A stretch of 64,000 nucleotides of DNA from Macrobrachium rosenbergii. Taxonomy: Eukaryota > Arthropoda > Malacostraca > Decapoda > Palaemonidae. Position numbers and translations under genes: made by a program. The notes beneath the pieces are model-generated. The model had not been told where the DNA came from and did no database searches. It saw nothing but the letters and a program-made list of their open reading frames with translations. The stretch is taken from contig NC_089762.1 in assembly GCF_040412425.1 (NCBI RefSeq), positions 23,113,606 through 23,177,605 on the forward strand, given 5' to 3'. Every line of letters starts with the position of its first letter. Position 1 is the stretch's first letter. This document shows positions 37,149-49,769 of this stretch, piece after piece.

Positions 37149-37464
37149 CTTCCAGATATGACAAGTTGGGTGTACAGAGTACACACCTACACAGGGAAAA
37201 TGCACAAAGACACAAACACTCGCGTGAGAAGGGGAACACTTCTTCTCTTCCTTCTTCCCTCGACACAAAGGTGACGTCCCTGAAGAAAAGACAGGGGCGT
37301 GAGGGTAGGGGTAGTGATAGGGTAGGGGCACTGAGGGACCTTGGAAAAAGGGCCGTCTCAGTGATGCCTTCTTGTTTAGTGCAGACACCTGGGAAATGAA
37401 AGATAATAGTTGCTGAAAAGTTATTAAAAGATTAAATAAAAGATTAAAGCAAAGAAGACGATTG

Positions 37465-37490
37465 TATGACGGATTCTCCAAAGCTTAGGA

Positions 37491-37570
<80 letters not shown>

Positions 37571-37638
37571 TTGAAAAAATAAGTAAAAAGGAATAAAAGT
37601 AAGAAAAGGAAGTATGACGGATTCTCCAAGGCTCAGAA

Positions 37639-37684
<46 letters not shown>

Positions 37685-37754
37685 TTGAAAAATATAAAAG
37701 AGAATAAAATTACTTTTATTCCTTTTTAGTATGACGGATTCTCCAAAGCTTAGG

Positions 37755-37831
<77 letters not shown>

Positions 37832-38006
37832 TTAAAAAAATGAATAAAATAAAAATGTAAAAAAAAAACGAATGTATGACGGGTTCTCCAAAGCTCAGAA
37901 GCAGAGAGAGAGAGAGAGAGAGGTGAGAAAGTTAAAAGAAATAAATAAAAAATAAAAAAATATAAACATGAAAAAAAGAATGTATGACGGATTCTTCTAA
38001 GCTCAG

Positions 38007-38047
<41 letters not shown>
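37465..38047. repeat. Minisatellite of about 110-145 bp, five units, each with (GA)n
   Basis: The landmark GTATGACGGATTCTCCAAAG recurs at about 37,465, 37,612, 37,729, 37,873 and 37,980. Each unit continues with GCTTAGGAGCAGAGAGAG, a GA run of variable length, then AAAGTTGAAAAA and an A-rich segment. GA length varies from about 20 to over 80 bp between units. Confidence 0.92.
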
Positions 38048-38052
<5 letters not shown>

Positions 38053-38409
38053 AGCAACTTGAGAAGGAAACGGTGATTATTTTCTCTAGAATAATGATGA
38101 ATAAGTTTATTTCAGACAGACAGACAGACGGCGCCCCACCAAACCTCACGAGTTCTTCATCTCCTTCAGAATTTTGGAAGAAGAAGTAAAAGGGGGGAAA
38201 AATGAGGGAGAAATGACAAAAAAAAAAAATACATATATATCCTGAAAAAGGAGAGAGGCAAAAGTTGCCTCATTTACAAACTTTTTCCCCAAAGTTTCAT
38301 CTCGTCTCGTTCGCTCCTTGTTCGGGAGAAAAGGGGTGGTTATCTTTTTAGTGAAATATTCTTTCAACACTTTGTTTTTTGGTTCCACGAACGAAATTCA
38401 CTATCAAGA
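38048..38409. other. Unannotated non-coding stretch
   Basis: No recognised repeat or gene. Confidence 0.55.
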
Positions 38410-38825
38410 TCGCGATTTGATACAATTTATGATATATTTTGGTATATTAAAATGTCCTGTTTTAATCCAATTTTTAATATTTTTTAGCGTATTAAAATGT
38501 CTTGTTTGAATACTGTTTATTATATTTTTAGAATACTAAAATGTCTTGTTTGAATACAGTTTATATTTTTAGTGTATTAAAATGTCTTGTTTGAATACAA
38601 TTTATAATATTTTTACTGTATTAAAACGTCTTGTTTGAATACAAATGATAATATTTTTTAGTATATTAAAATGTCTTGTTCTAATACAATTTATAATATT
38701 ATTTAGTATTAAAATGTTTTGTATTAAAATGTCTTGTCTGAATACAATTTGTTATATTTTTTAGTATATTAATGTCTTATTTGAATACAATTTATAATAA
38801 TTTTTAGTAAATTAAAAGAATCCCT
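38410..38825. repeat. AT-rich minisatellite of about 50 bp, about 8 units
   Basis: Units of TATTAAAATGTCTTGTTTGA, ATACAATTTATAATATTTTT. The TTAAAATGTCTTGT landmark recurs at roughly 50-bp spacing. Confidence 0.88.
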
Positions 38826-40120
38826 AAACACAGCTAATAAATTCCCTTCCCCACAACATGGGCCTAAAAAGAAATCCCAAAATTACAAAAAAAAAAAAAT
38901 CCTTCCCCTCGAAGCTGCCCCAAAAACAGCCGTGAAATCCAGCGACGAAGCAGAAATACCCCTAAAAAAACATACCCCAAAGAATCCCCCAAAACTTCTA
39001 ACAAAATCCTCCCAAAGTGAGACCTTTAGAAAAATCCACAAATGGCCCCCCCAAAAATCCTCAAAACATTCTAAAATTCCCTAAAAAAAAAGCTGCCTTG
39101 AAAAAGGCCATGAAATCCAGTGACTAAGCCAACCTAGAAATCCCCAAAAACATACCCACAAAGAACCCACCCAAAACACTGCTAATAAAATCCCCATAAA
39201 AGTAACATGAAAAATCCCCAAACCAACCCCCAGAAATCCTCAAATAATCCTGAAATTCCCCTAAAAAAGCTGCCCCCTGAAAAAAAAAAAAGCCATGAAA
39301 TCCAATGACGAAGCCAAAAATATCTCCCCCAAAACTGACACAAAAATCCCCAAAGCATAATCCCCTCCCCTAAAACTGACGTAAGAAATTCCTGAACTGC
39401 CCTAAAAAAAAATCCTTCAGAACTGCCCCTAAAGTTTCCCAAAAACCACCCCTAAAAAATTGCCATGAAATACAACGATGAAGCCAAAAAATACCCCCAA
39501 AAACATACCCGAAAGTATCCCCAAACTCTGCTAACAAAATCCCCAAAACCGACCTAAAAATAATCCCCAAACCGACCCCCAAAAATCCTCAAAACATCCT
39601 GACATTCCCCAAAAGCTGTCCTGAAAGAAAGCCCAAGAAATCCAATGACGAAACTAAAAATACCTTGAAAAATCCCCAAAACTGACAAAAAAAAAAACGA
39701 TACTTACCTACAAAGAATCCACAAACAATGCTAACAAAATCTTCCCCAAAACTAATCTTAAGAAAATACCCACCAAAACTTACCTCAAATTATCCCTAAA
39801 CCCCTGGTAACAAAATCCCCCAAAAGCTGACTTTAAAAATCCTCAAATGGCCCCTCAAAATTCCTCAAAACATCCTAAAATTCCACCCCAAAAGCTGCCC
39901 CCAAAAATAACCATGAAATCCAGAGAGAAAGCCGAAAATACCCTAAAATTCCCCAAAATCTGACTCAAAAATCCCCTAACTGTGCAAGCAAAATCCCCCA
40001 AAACGGCCCTTAAAATCCCCAAACGGTCCCTAAAAAAATCCTCAAAACATTCTAAAAATTCCCCCCAAAAAAAAAAAAAAAAAGCTACCCCTAAAAAGAA
40101 GGCCATGAAATCCAATGGCG
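38826..40120. repeat. C/A-rich tandem repeat of about 180 bp, about 6-7 units
   Basis: The landmark CCATGAAATCCAATGACGAA (with variants) recurs at about 38,931, 39,110, 39,292, 39,465, 39,628, 39,911 and 40,103. Each unit continues with ATACCCCCAAAAACATACCC, CTAACAAAATCCCC, CTCAAAACATCCTAAAATTC and AAAAGCTGCCCC. The + strand is nearly free of G, so the minus strand is G-rich. Phe/Gly/Trp-rich minus frames are by-products. Confidence 0.9.
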
Positions 40121-40269
40121 AGGTCACTTCCAGTTGACTTTAGTCCAGCAGTCCGGTTGTAACTTTTGGACATCATCGAGGACATCGTTTGATGTCCCTT
40201 TTACTTTCAGATCCTTTTCCTCGTTCGCCCAACTTAATTCCCTAAAATGGTCTGATGAAAATGGGGGCT

Positions 40270-40295
40270 TAATTAAATCAAGAGAGGTTGGCCGG

Positions 40296-40349
<54 letters not shown>

Positions 40350-40459
40350 TGGTGGGGCGAGGTAGGAACTGACCAATTGGATAAGAGAGAGAGAGAGAGA
40401 GCGAAACAAAGGTTGGATTGGGTGAGGTAGGGAAGTGGCCAGTGGAATAAGAGAGAGAG

Positions 40460-40502
<43 letters not shown>

Positions 40503-40606
40503 GAGAGAGAGGTTGGTGGGGGAGGTAGGAACTGACCAATTGGATAACAGAGAGAGAGAGAGAGAAACAAAGGTTGGATTGGGTGAGGTAGGGAAGTGGC
40601 CAGTGG

Positions 40607-40646
<40 letters not shown>

Positions 40647-40743
40647 TGGTGGGGGAGGTAGGAACTGACCAATTGGATAAACAGAGAGAGAGAGAGCGAA
40701 ACAAAGGTTGGATTGGGTGAGGTAGGGAAGTGGCCAGTGGAAT

Positions 40744-40787
<44 letters not shown>

Positions 40788-40866
40788 TGGTGGGGCGAGG
40801 TAGGAACTGACCAATTGGATAACAGAGAGAGAGAGAGCGAAACAAAGGTTGGATTGGGTTGGCCAG

Positions 40867-40943
<77 letters not shown>

Positions 40944-41053
40944 TGGTGGGGGAGGTAGGAACTGACCAATTGATAACAGAGAGAGAGAGAGCGAAACAAA
41001 GGTTGGATTTGAGGTAGGGAAGTGGCCAGTGGAATAAGAGAGAGAGCCAGTGG

Positions 41054-41091
<38 letters not shown>

Positions 41092-41187
41092 TGGTGGGGC
41101 GAGGTAGGAACTGACCAATTGGATAACAGAGAGAGAGAGAGAGCGAAACAAAGGTTGGATTGGGTGAGGTAGGGAAGTGGCCAGTGG

Positions 41188-41229
<42 letters not shown>

Positions 41230-41330
41230 TGGTGGGGGAGGTAGGAACTGACCAATTGGATAACAGAGAGAGAGAGAGAGAGCGAAACAAAGGTTGGATT
41301 GGGTGAGGTAGGAAGTGGCCAGTGGAATAA

Positions 41331-41362
<32 letters not shown>

Positions 41363-41375
41363 AGAGAGAGAGGGA
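40270..41375. repeat. Minisatellite of about 134-164 bp with (GA)n, 7-8 units
   Basis: The landmark GGTTGGTGGGGGAGGTAGGA recurs at about 40,347, 40,511, 40,645, 40,785, 40,941, 41,089 and 41,227. Each is followed by ACTGACCAATTGGATAACAG, a short GA run, GCGAAACAAAGGTTGGATTG, AGGGAAGTGGCCAGTGGAAT and a longer GA run. A 432-codon minus frame (40,124-41,422) and two other long minus frames arise only because GA runs and the unique parts lack stops; they are not genes. Confidence 0.94.
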
Positions 41376-41612
41376 GAATAAAAAGGAAAAGGAACGCAAG
41401 AGTCAGAGAGGGAGACGGACAAAAAAATTAAGTCTCAGCTAACCAGGTCACTAGACAAAAAATGTTCCTCTTTCTCTCTATATTTATTCTCCCACGTTAA
41501 TTCTCGTCTTTTCCTTTTACTTCCTTTCTTATGTTAGGTTTCTGATAGATTTTATTTAGTTTTAAGTTCCCATTACTTTTCCTTCTTTGCTTTTCCTGTG
41601 TTACTTTGGTAA

Positions 41613-41614
<2 letters not shown>

Positions 41615-41649
<35 letters not shown>

Positions 41650-41730
41650 TTCTTTTTTCCTCTGTTTTTTAGTAATTCCTCTCTCTCTCTCTCTCTCTCT
41701 CTCTTCCTTCTTTTTTCCAGTGTTTTTAGT

Positions 41731-41769
<39 letters not shown>

Positions 41770-41802
41770 TCTCTCTTCTCTTTTTTCCGGTGTTTTTAGT
41801 AA

Positions 41803-41850
<48 letters not shown>

Positions 41851-41875
41851 TCCTTCTTTTTCCGGTGTTTTTAGT

Positions 41876-41914
<39 letters not shown>

Positions 41915-41931
41915 CTTTTCCGGTGTTTTTT

Positions 41932-41981
<50 letters not shown>
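41615..41981. repeat. (CT)n-bearing minisatellite of about 60-75 bp, six units
   Basis: Units of CT run then TTCCTTCTTTTTTCCGGTGT, TTTTAGTAATTC. The GTGTTTTTAGTAATTC landmark recurs at about 41,720, 41,791 and 41,864 with variants before and after. GA/CT orientation is opposite to the array at 40,270. Confidence 0.9.
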
Positions 41982-41984
<3 letters not shown>

Positions 41985-42232
41985 CCTTTGTGATATCACC
42001 GAAAAGTGCAGCTTCCCGCTGTACAAAAGTTTAACATCTTAATCCATCACCTTATAATGTTCAAAGGATCTCATTATGAATTTAGAAAAAAATATGTAAG
42101 ACTACAGTAGAACATTAAATCCAGTGTCACTCAAGAATAAAGGCTTGATTAAAAAGCTTCCCTTCATATTGTAAAGAGTCGATTATTATTATTATTATTA
42201 TTAGATAGATGTAAGCTGTGCTTCTCTCATTA

Positions 42233-42435
42233 AATTAATGTGTGCCTTAGTTTTTTTTAAGTGAATAAATTACGAGCAGACTGAATCGATTTAACTTTTT
42301 TTATTAAAAAAAAAGATTCGGGAGTTATTAGAAGTAACCTTGGCTTCGTTTCATTAAATTAATGTGCCTTAGATTTTTTCTAGGGGCGGTGAATAAATTA
42401 TGAGCAGAATGAATCGATTTGATTAATAAAAAAAT
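42233..42435. repeat. Diverged tandem duplication of about 120-130 bp
   Basis: ATTAAATTAATGTG, CCTTAG followed by TTTTTT, GTGAATAAATTACGAGCAGA, and TGAATCGATTT occur twice, beginning near 42,230 and 42,352. A short (ATT)n lies at 42,183-42,203. The flanks (42,000-42,182 and 42,436-42,733) hold nothing recognised. Confidence 0.75.
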
Positions 42436-42730
42436 GTATTAGAAGAACAAAATATTCAGTGATGCACAGTGCTCTTAGAAGATTACAGTAGATGAATAGG
42501 GAATTTTAAAAGGTTATTTGCCTATTAAGTATTTCAGATAAAATTTAGCCTAAATTAATGGATTTTCCTTTGAGAATGTAACACTGTTTTACAACAAATA
42601 GGGTCTTTGATTTTGTTAAATTTAACCTATAGCTGTTTTATATATATATATTTTTTATTGAATGTTTTATTGGCAAAAAGCAGTTAGTTAAAAATCCCCT
42701 GCAATCCAAACAACTTTACAAAAATAATAT

Positions 42731-42837
<107 letters not shown>

Positions 42838-42881
42838 CTATTTATCACATCACCGTGATTCATACACAATCGAAAAGCTAC

Positions 42882-43178
42882 AAACGTCCTTTAATATCAA
42901 TTCACTCTACCTCCGAAATAATATATTTTCATATATGTTACCGAAGGGGGAATTTTGTTTTTAGTTGATAATAAGTCCAAAAACCAGCGACGGACGAGGA
43001 CTCTACTGGGACGTTAACCCAGTCGGCCGACTGGGTTAAGTCCTGAGTCCTCGTCCGTCGCTGGTTTGAACGGGACGGTGGAATTATCAACTAAAAAAAA
43101 AAAAATTTCCCCTTCGGTAACGTATATGAAAATATATTATTTCCGGAGTGTAGAGCGAATTGATATTAAAGGACGTTT
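42882..43178. mobile_element. Palindromic foldback element, possibly two SINE heads joined head-to-head
   Basis: The segment is a near-perfect palindrome about 297 bp long. The arms agree at roughly nine of ten positions and meet at a perfect 26-nt palindrome (43,014-43,039, centre CGGCCG). Each arm, read outward, has CGGCCGACTGGGTTAA, which resembles a tRNA-Leu/Ser A box region, then CTCGTCCGTCGCTGGTTT. In the right arm GGTTTGAACGG lies about 40 nt after the A-like box, where a B box would be. Both outer ends run AAACGTCC and are flanked by (TA)n. No coding capacity. The tRNA likeness is weak and inferred; a MITE-like foldback is equally possible. Confidence 0.8.
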
Positions 43179-43181
43179 ATG

Positions 43182-43347
<166 letters not shown>

Positions 43348-43485
43348 ACAAGATGCATATATGCAGATATACTCAGGAAAAATGGAACACTAGCAATGAG
43401 TCGTAACTATCCTTTTCTTTAATTTTTGAAATCATCTTGAAGACTCCCTGAAAAGCCAAAGACAAAACCTACGGTGATTCACACC

Positions 43486-43489
<4 letters not shown>

Positions 43490-43522
<33 letters not shown>
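43490..43522. repeat. (GA)n microsatellite
   Basis: A GA run followed about 40 bp later by a short CT run (43,559-43,575). No other feature is recognised up to 43,852. Confidence 0.95.
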
Positions 43523-43526
<4 letters not shown>

Positions 43527-43852
43527 TGAAAGCGTGATTTGCTGGGGGTTAAATTCCTTCTCTCTCTCTCTCTCAGCAAGGCGATGATAAGACGATCCAA
43601 ATCCAATGTCCCCCATTCGCCCGAACCCAGAATCTCTTGGAAAGTTAAAATGACGTCATTTTGTTTCGTCCCCCGGGTTTCGTGGGTCCTGCTTGAGAGG
43701 ACGCATCCGGGAGAGACATATTGAGGGAATGGTTTCATTCTTGTTTTTCTCTTGTACATGTACGTCATTTTTACTCTCGTGCTTTTACGTTACAAAGAGC
43801 TGTTTTACGCGAGATCTCATTCAGGTTTTAGTTTTCTGTAAAAGAAAACTAT

Positions 43853-44215
43853 TATGCCGGCTTTGTCTGCCCGTCCGCGCTTTTTCTGCCCGCCCTCAGC
43901 TCTTAAAAACTACTGAGGAGGCTAGAGGGCTGCAAATTGGTGTGTTGATCATCCACCCACCAATCATCAAATATAACAAATTGCAGCCCTCTAGCCTCAG
44001 TGATTTTTATTTTATTTAAGGTTAAATTTAGCTATAATCGTGCTTCTGGCAACGATATAGGCCAGGCCACCACCGAGCCGTGATTAAGGTTTCATGGGAC
44101 GCGGCTCATACAGCATTATATCGAGACTACCTGGGGCCTTGATTGTACGATATACAGAAAACTCGATTGCTCCGCAGAAACTTCGACGTATTTTTTTACT
44201 TGTTTCAAATTGTAT
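43853..44215 (+). mobile_element. Dispersed hairpin family (R4), copy 3 (most complete)
   Basis: Begins near TATGCCGGCTTTGTCTGCCC. It contains the hairpin at 43,918-43,998, GGTTAAATTTAGCTATAATC, CGTGCTTCTGGCAACG, GTTTCATGGGACGCGGCTC, CGAGACTACC and GAAAACTCGATTGCTCCGCA. Of the four copies it retains the most sequence at both ends. Confidence 0.87.
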
Positions 44216-44448
44216 GTACTTTTCAACAATTATTTATTTTGTGGATATTATAAAAACTTTAGGGGAAAATATATATATATATGTATATATATATATACAT
44301 ATATATACTGTACATTTATATATCATAAATGAATAGTTTAATGCCAGTTGATTTTGTAGAGATAGCAATTGAAAGAAAAGTTATCATGTATTTTTTTTAT
44401 TAATATTTCCACCTATTGGTTAGTCTATTAAGATCTCCTTGAGGTAAA

Positions 44449-44512
44449 TATTTATTTATTTTATTTATTTATTCATTTATTTATTTATTTAATTTATTTC
44501 CGTATATATTTA
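44449..44512. repeat. (TTTA)n tetranucleotide tract
   Basis: TTTA units with a few substitutions. Confidence 0.9.
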
Positions 44513-44608
44513 CTTATTTATTAACTAATTTTTACCCTATCATCAATAACTCGACAGTTAAATCACAGAAACCTCATTTTCATCTAAGCGAGACACATTA
44601 AGGTCATA

Positions 44609-44610
<2 letters not shown>

Positions 44611-44668
<58 letters not shown>
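44611..44668. repeat. (CT)n-(TG)n compound microsatellite
   Basis: A CT run to about 44,656 followed by TG units. Confidence 0.95.
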
Positions 44669-44832
44669 ATGTGTGGTTATAGTTATTTACTTCCATCTTC
44701 TACAACTACGCTGAGTTTAAAATGAAAACCAAAATGGAAAAAAATGATAATTCATACAGAAGTGTCCAGGTTTTTTGAAGAAAGTGAAAAAATTTAAGTT
44801 ATCTTTTGTAAATTGTCATCAGGAATAGAATA

Positions 44833-44834
<2 letters not shown>

Positions 44835-44923
<89 letters not shown>

Positions 44924-44972
44924 CACATGTATATATATATAATCATTATTTATATTTATACACAAACATATA

Positions 44973-45065
<93 letters not shown>

Positions 45066-45136
45066 ATATAATCATTGCACCACCACAAATATCCCCTGGT
45101 AATGAAAATAATCCTAATTCTAATTCTAATTCTAAA
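44835..45136. repeat. (TA)n arrays plus a short (TAATTC)n hexamer
   Basis: Two long TA arrays (44,835-44,938 and 44,974-45,070) separated by degenerate TA-rich sequence. Four TAATTC-like hexamers lie at about 45,109-45,136. Confidence 0.92.
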
Positions 45137-45437
45137 TAGCACAATGCAATTACTTTATATTTTACTGCCGGGTAATGATTTAACTATTTACTGTTATATC
45201 TCTGTTTTCAATAACCTGACGCAATAACGGGTAATGCAGAGTTGATTGAAAATGACACCTCGGATTTCCATGTCATTAAATTGATGTAGTTATAATTACG
45301 TGCATTAAAAGTACTGAATTGTTTTTAAAATAGTTTTGTTTTTTCGGGTGTAAGTAATTCAATGCTGTTATTGTATGGGAATGTTATTGATAAATGAACG
45401 AATTGTTATTGATATCTGATGTCAAGATAATGGTCGT
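45137..45437. other. Unannotated non-coding stretch
   Basis: AT-rich, with no recognised feature. Confidence 0.6.
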
Positions 45438-45925
45438 TAAATGCTGACACTTCTAAATGCTGACGCTTATGTACGCTTCATTATGCTGACACTTACGAAC
45501 GCTGACGTTTCATCAAGCTGATACTTCAAAATGCTGACACTTCTAAATATTGACACTTTCAAATGCTGACACTTATAAATGCTAAATCTTCTAAATAATG
45601 ACGCTTATAAATGCTGACACTTCTAAATGCTGACCTTTTAAATACTGACATTTCTAAATACTGACGCTGAAAAATCTGACATTTCATCATGCGGATACCT
45701 CTAAATGCTGTCACTTCTAAATGCTGACCTTTTAAATACTGACATTTCTAAATACTGACGCTGAAAAATCTGACATTTCATCATGCGGATACCTCTAAAT
45801 GCTGTCACTTCTAAATGCTGGCATTTCGTAATGCAGACACTTAAAATTCTGCCACTTATAAGTTCTGACATATATAAATGCTGACACTCTTCATCACTGA
45901 CACATAAATGCTGACACTTATAAAT
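45438..45925. repeat. 16-bp minisatellite with an internal 94-bp duplication
   Basis: About 30 degenerate copies of AAATGCTGACACTTCT. A block of 94 bp starting near 45,621 (TTCTAAATGCTGACCTTTTA) is repeated, apparently identically, from about 45,715. A recent second-order duplication therefore sits on older 16-bp copies. Confidence 0.92.
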
Positions 45926-46001
45926 GGAAAAACAGCACGGAATGTAAGATACAAAAACAATGAAAAACAATGAAGATATTGGAGAATTTTCAGCGTGAAA
46001 A

Positions 46002-46004
<3 letters not shown>

Positions 46005-46038
<34 letters not shown>
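46005..46038. repeat. (CT)n microsatellite
   Basis: A pure CT run. Confidence 0.96.
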
Positions 46039-46041
<3 letters not shown>

Positions 46042-46201
46042 GATTGACGGAAGCAATTTTCCATCACAATGGCTGGTAATAGATCTAAGTCACACCTTGA
46101 CCCAATAAAAAAGTGTCAGTCAGATACAACGAGTTGTAGAGGCTGTATGGAAAGTAATTCTGTAATATAAGTGTAGCGTTCCTGTGTAATCGGGTCTTAC
46201 G

Positions 46202-46204
<3 letters not shown>

Positions 46205-46282
<78 letters not shown>
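46205..46282. repeat. (TA)n microsatellite
   Basis: TA with one TACA interruption. Confidence 0.95.
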
Positions 46283-46371
46283 CTTTCCATAAATCATTAA
46301 GTTAATCTTGTATTTAAAATATACACACTTACGTACGCTTATGCAGTATATCAAAGTATCAAAGAATATAT

Positions 46372-46417
46372 CGTGCTTTACCCCATATAAAAATATAAAA
46401 AAAAAGCACGTTAAAAA
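46372..46417 (+). mobile_element. SINE 3' tail copy (hairpin only)
   Basis: CGTGCTTTACCCCATA and AAAAGCACGTTAAAAACGA match the 3' hairpin tail of the SINE at 11,808-12,275. The outer GTGCTT/AAGCAC stem is kept but the inner CCCAT/ATGGG stem is broken. As at 12 kb, a long (TA)n array (46,424-46,509) begins right after the tail. Confidence 0.8.
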
Positions 46418-46419
46418 CG

Positions 46420-46423
<4 letters not shown>

Positions 46424-46509
<86 letters not shown>
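46424..46509. repeat. (TA)n microsatellite
   Basis: A pure TA run lying between a SINE tail on its left and a truncated R4 copy on its right. Confidence 0.97.
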
Positions 46510-46512
<3 letters not shown>

Positions 46513-46535
46513 GTATGAGTATGTGTGTGCATGCA

Positions 46536-46812
46536 CCCTCCAATCATCAAACATACCAAATTGCAGCCCTCTAGCCTCAGTAGTTTTTATTCTATTCAAG
46601 GTTAAAGGTAGCCATGATCGTGCTTCTGGCAATGCAACGACACAGGCCGCCGCGGCCGGCTGAGAGTTTCATGGACCGCGGCTTATTTAGCATTATACCG
46701 AGACCACCGAAAGATAGATCTATTTTCGGTGGACTTGATTATACGCTGTAGCGGCTGTACAGAAAACTCGATTGCGCCAAGGAAACTTCGGAGCATTTTC
46801 CACTTGTTTAAA
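46536..46812 (+). mobile_element. Dispersed hairpin family (R4), copy 4 (5'-truncated)
   Basis: Starts inside the hairpin (CCCTCCAATCATCAAACATA), losing its left arm just after the TA array. It then runs through GGTTAAAGGTAGCCATGATC, CGTGCTTCTGGCAATG, GTTTCATGGACCGCGGC and GAAAACTCGATTGCGCC. A small extra palindrome (ACCGAAAGATAGATC with its complement) sits at about 46,708-46,734. Confidence 0.85.
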
Positions 46813-47136
46813 CTAGGAATGAATCTGGTTATTCAAAAATGCTTAGCATTTAAAAAAAACAGCTGCGGAATTCGTTCAAATTCTCGGAGATATTACTCGA
46901 AGAATGAGAAGGTGACTTGGGGCAGCGTTTCCCTTATGTTGTGGAAATTTGGTGGCCTGCGAATGTCAGGCGCTTGGGAGAGAGAGAGAGAGAGTGTGTG
47001 TGTGTGTGTGATGGGAGGCGAGTGGTGGTATACAAAATGCAGGTATAAACAAAAGTCATTTGAAGGTTAATGTGAGAGAACTAACAAGTGATGAGATCTT
47101 GTATTTATAATTATAATTATTATACTTAAACTTTCA
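46813..47136. other. Unannotated stretch with short GA/TG run
   Basis: GA then TG at about 46,978-47,009. Nothing else recognised. Confidence 0.55.
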
Positions 47137-47560
<424 letters not shown>

Positions 47561-47562
<2 letters not shown>

Positions 47563-48084
47563 CAATTACGAGTCTTAAAATACATTTCCGTTCTACAATG
47601 TAAGAAAAAATAAGCCCCCTCAAAAAAATCCACTCAAACAAGTAACGTCAAAAAAGCACATTCCAGGAGCTAAATGTAGGACGTGACAGGTTTTCTCATA
47701 ATAAAAAAAAAAACTACCCAAAGCCTTTTGAACTCTAATTGGAAAAAAAGGTATATTCAAAATAGCTTTCGGAACAAGGTCACCAAAAAAAAAAAAAGCT
47801 TAACACAATTCCCGTTGACGAGTTCGCACAGGAAAACCCATTTTGCAATTCCGGGAGTTTTTTTATTTCAGTCCGTCATATTCATCAGGTTAAGTATGAT
47901 GGAGAGTTAGATAGGTACATAATGTTTTTTTTTTATGAGGACTGGAGTGAAATAGCACAGCATTATGGGATTATGGGGAAATTGAAGCTTTTTTATTTTT
48001 ACAATTATCATTCGGTCGTTTTTTTTTCGTAGAAATGGTATATGAATGTAGATCGGGTTAAGAGGCGTATGCATTTATTTACAC
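47561..48084. other. Unannotated non-coding stretch
   Basis: Several A and T homopolymer runs; no gene or family recognised. Confidence 0.55.

Positions 48085-49545
<1,461 letters not shown>

Positions 49546-49600
<55 letters not shown>
49546..49600. repeat. (GA)n microsatellite
   Basis: A pure GA run, followed by GA-rich degenerate sequence that leads into the 60-bp repeat. Confidence 0.96.
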
Positions 49601-49603
<3 letters not shown>

Positions 49604-49722
49604 ACTAGACCGATAAGGTCCAGTAATGAGATACAGAGAGAGCCGTGGAGAGATACAGAGAGAAAGGGAGAGATAGAGAAAGAAAGGAGAGACAGAGCGA
49701 AAAGTTGAGAGATACCGGGAGA

Positions 49723-49769
<47 letters not shown>

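Noticed and set aside
40124..41422. 432-codon minus-strand frame as a Ser/Leu-rich secreted or structural protein
   Set aside because: It coincides exactly with a GA-bearing minisatellite and is open in three minus frames at once.
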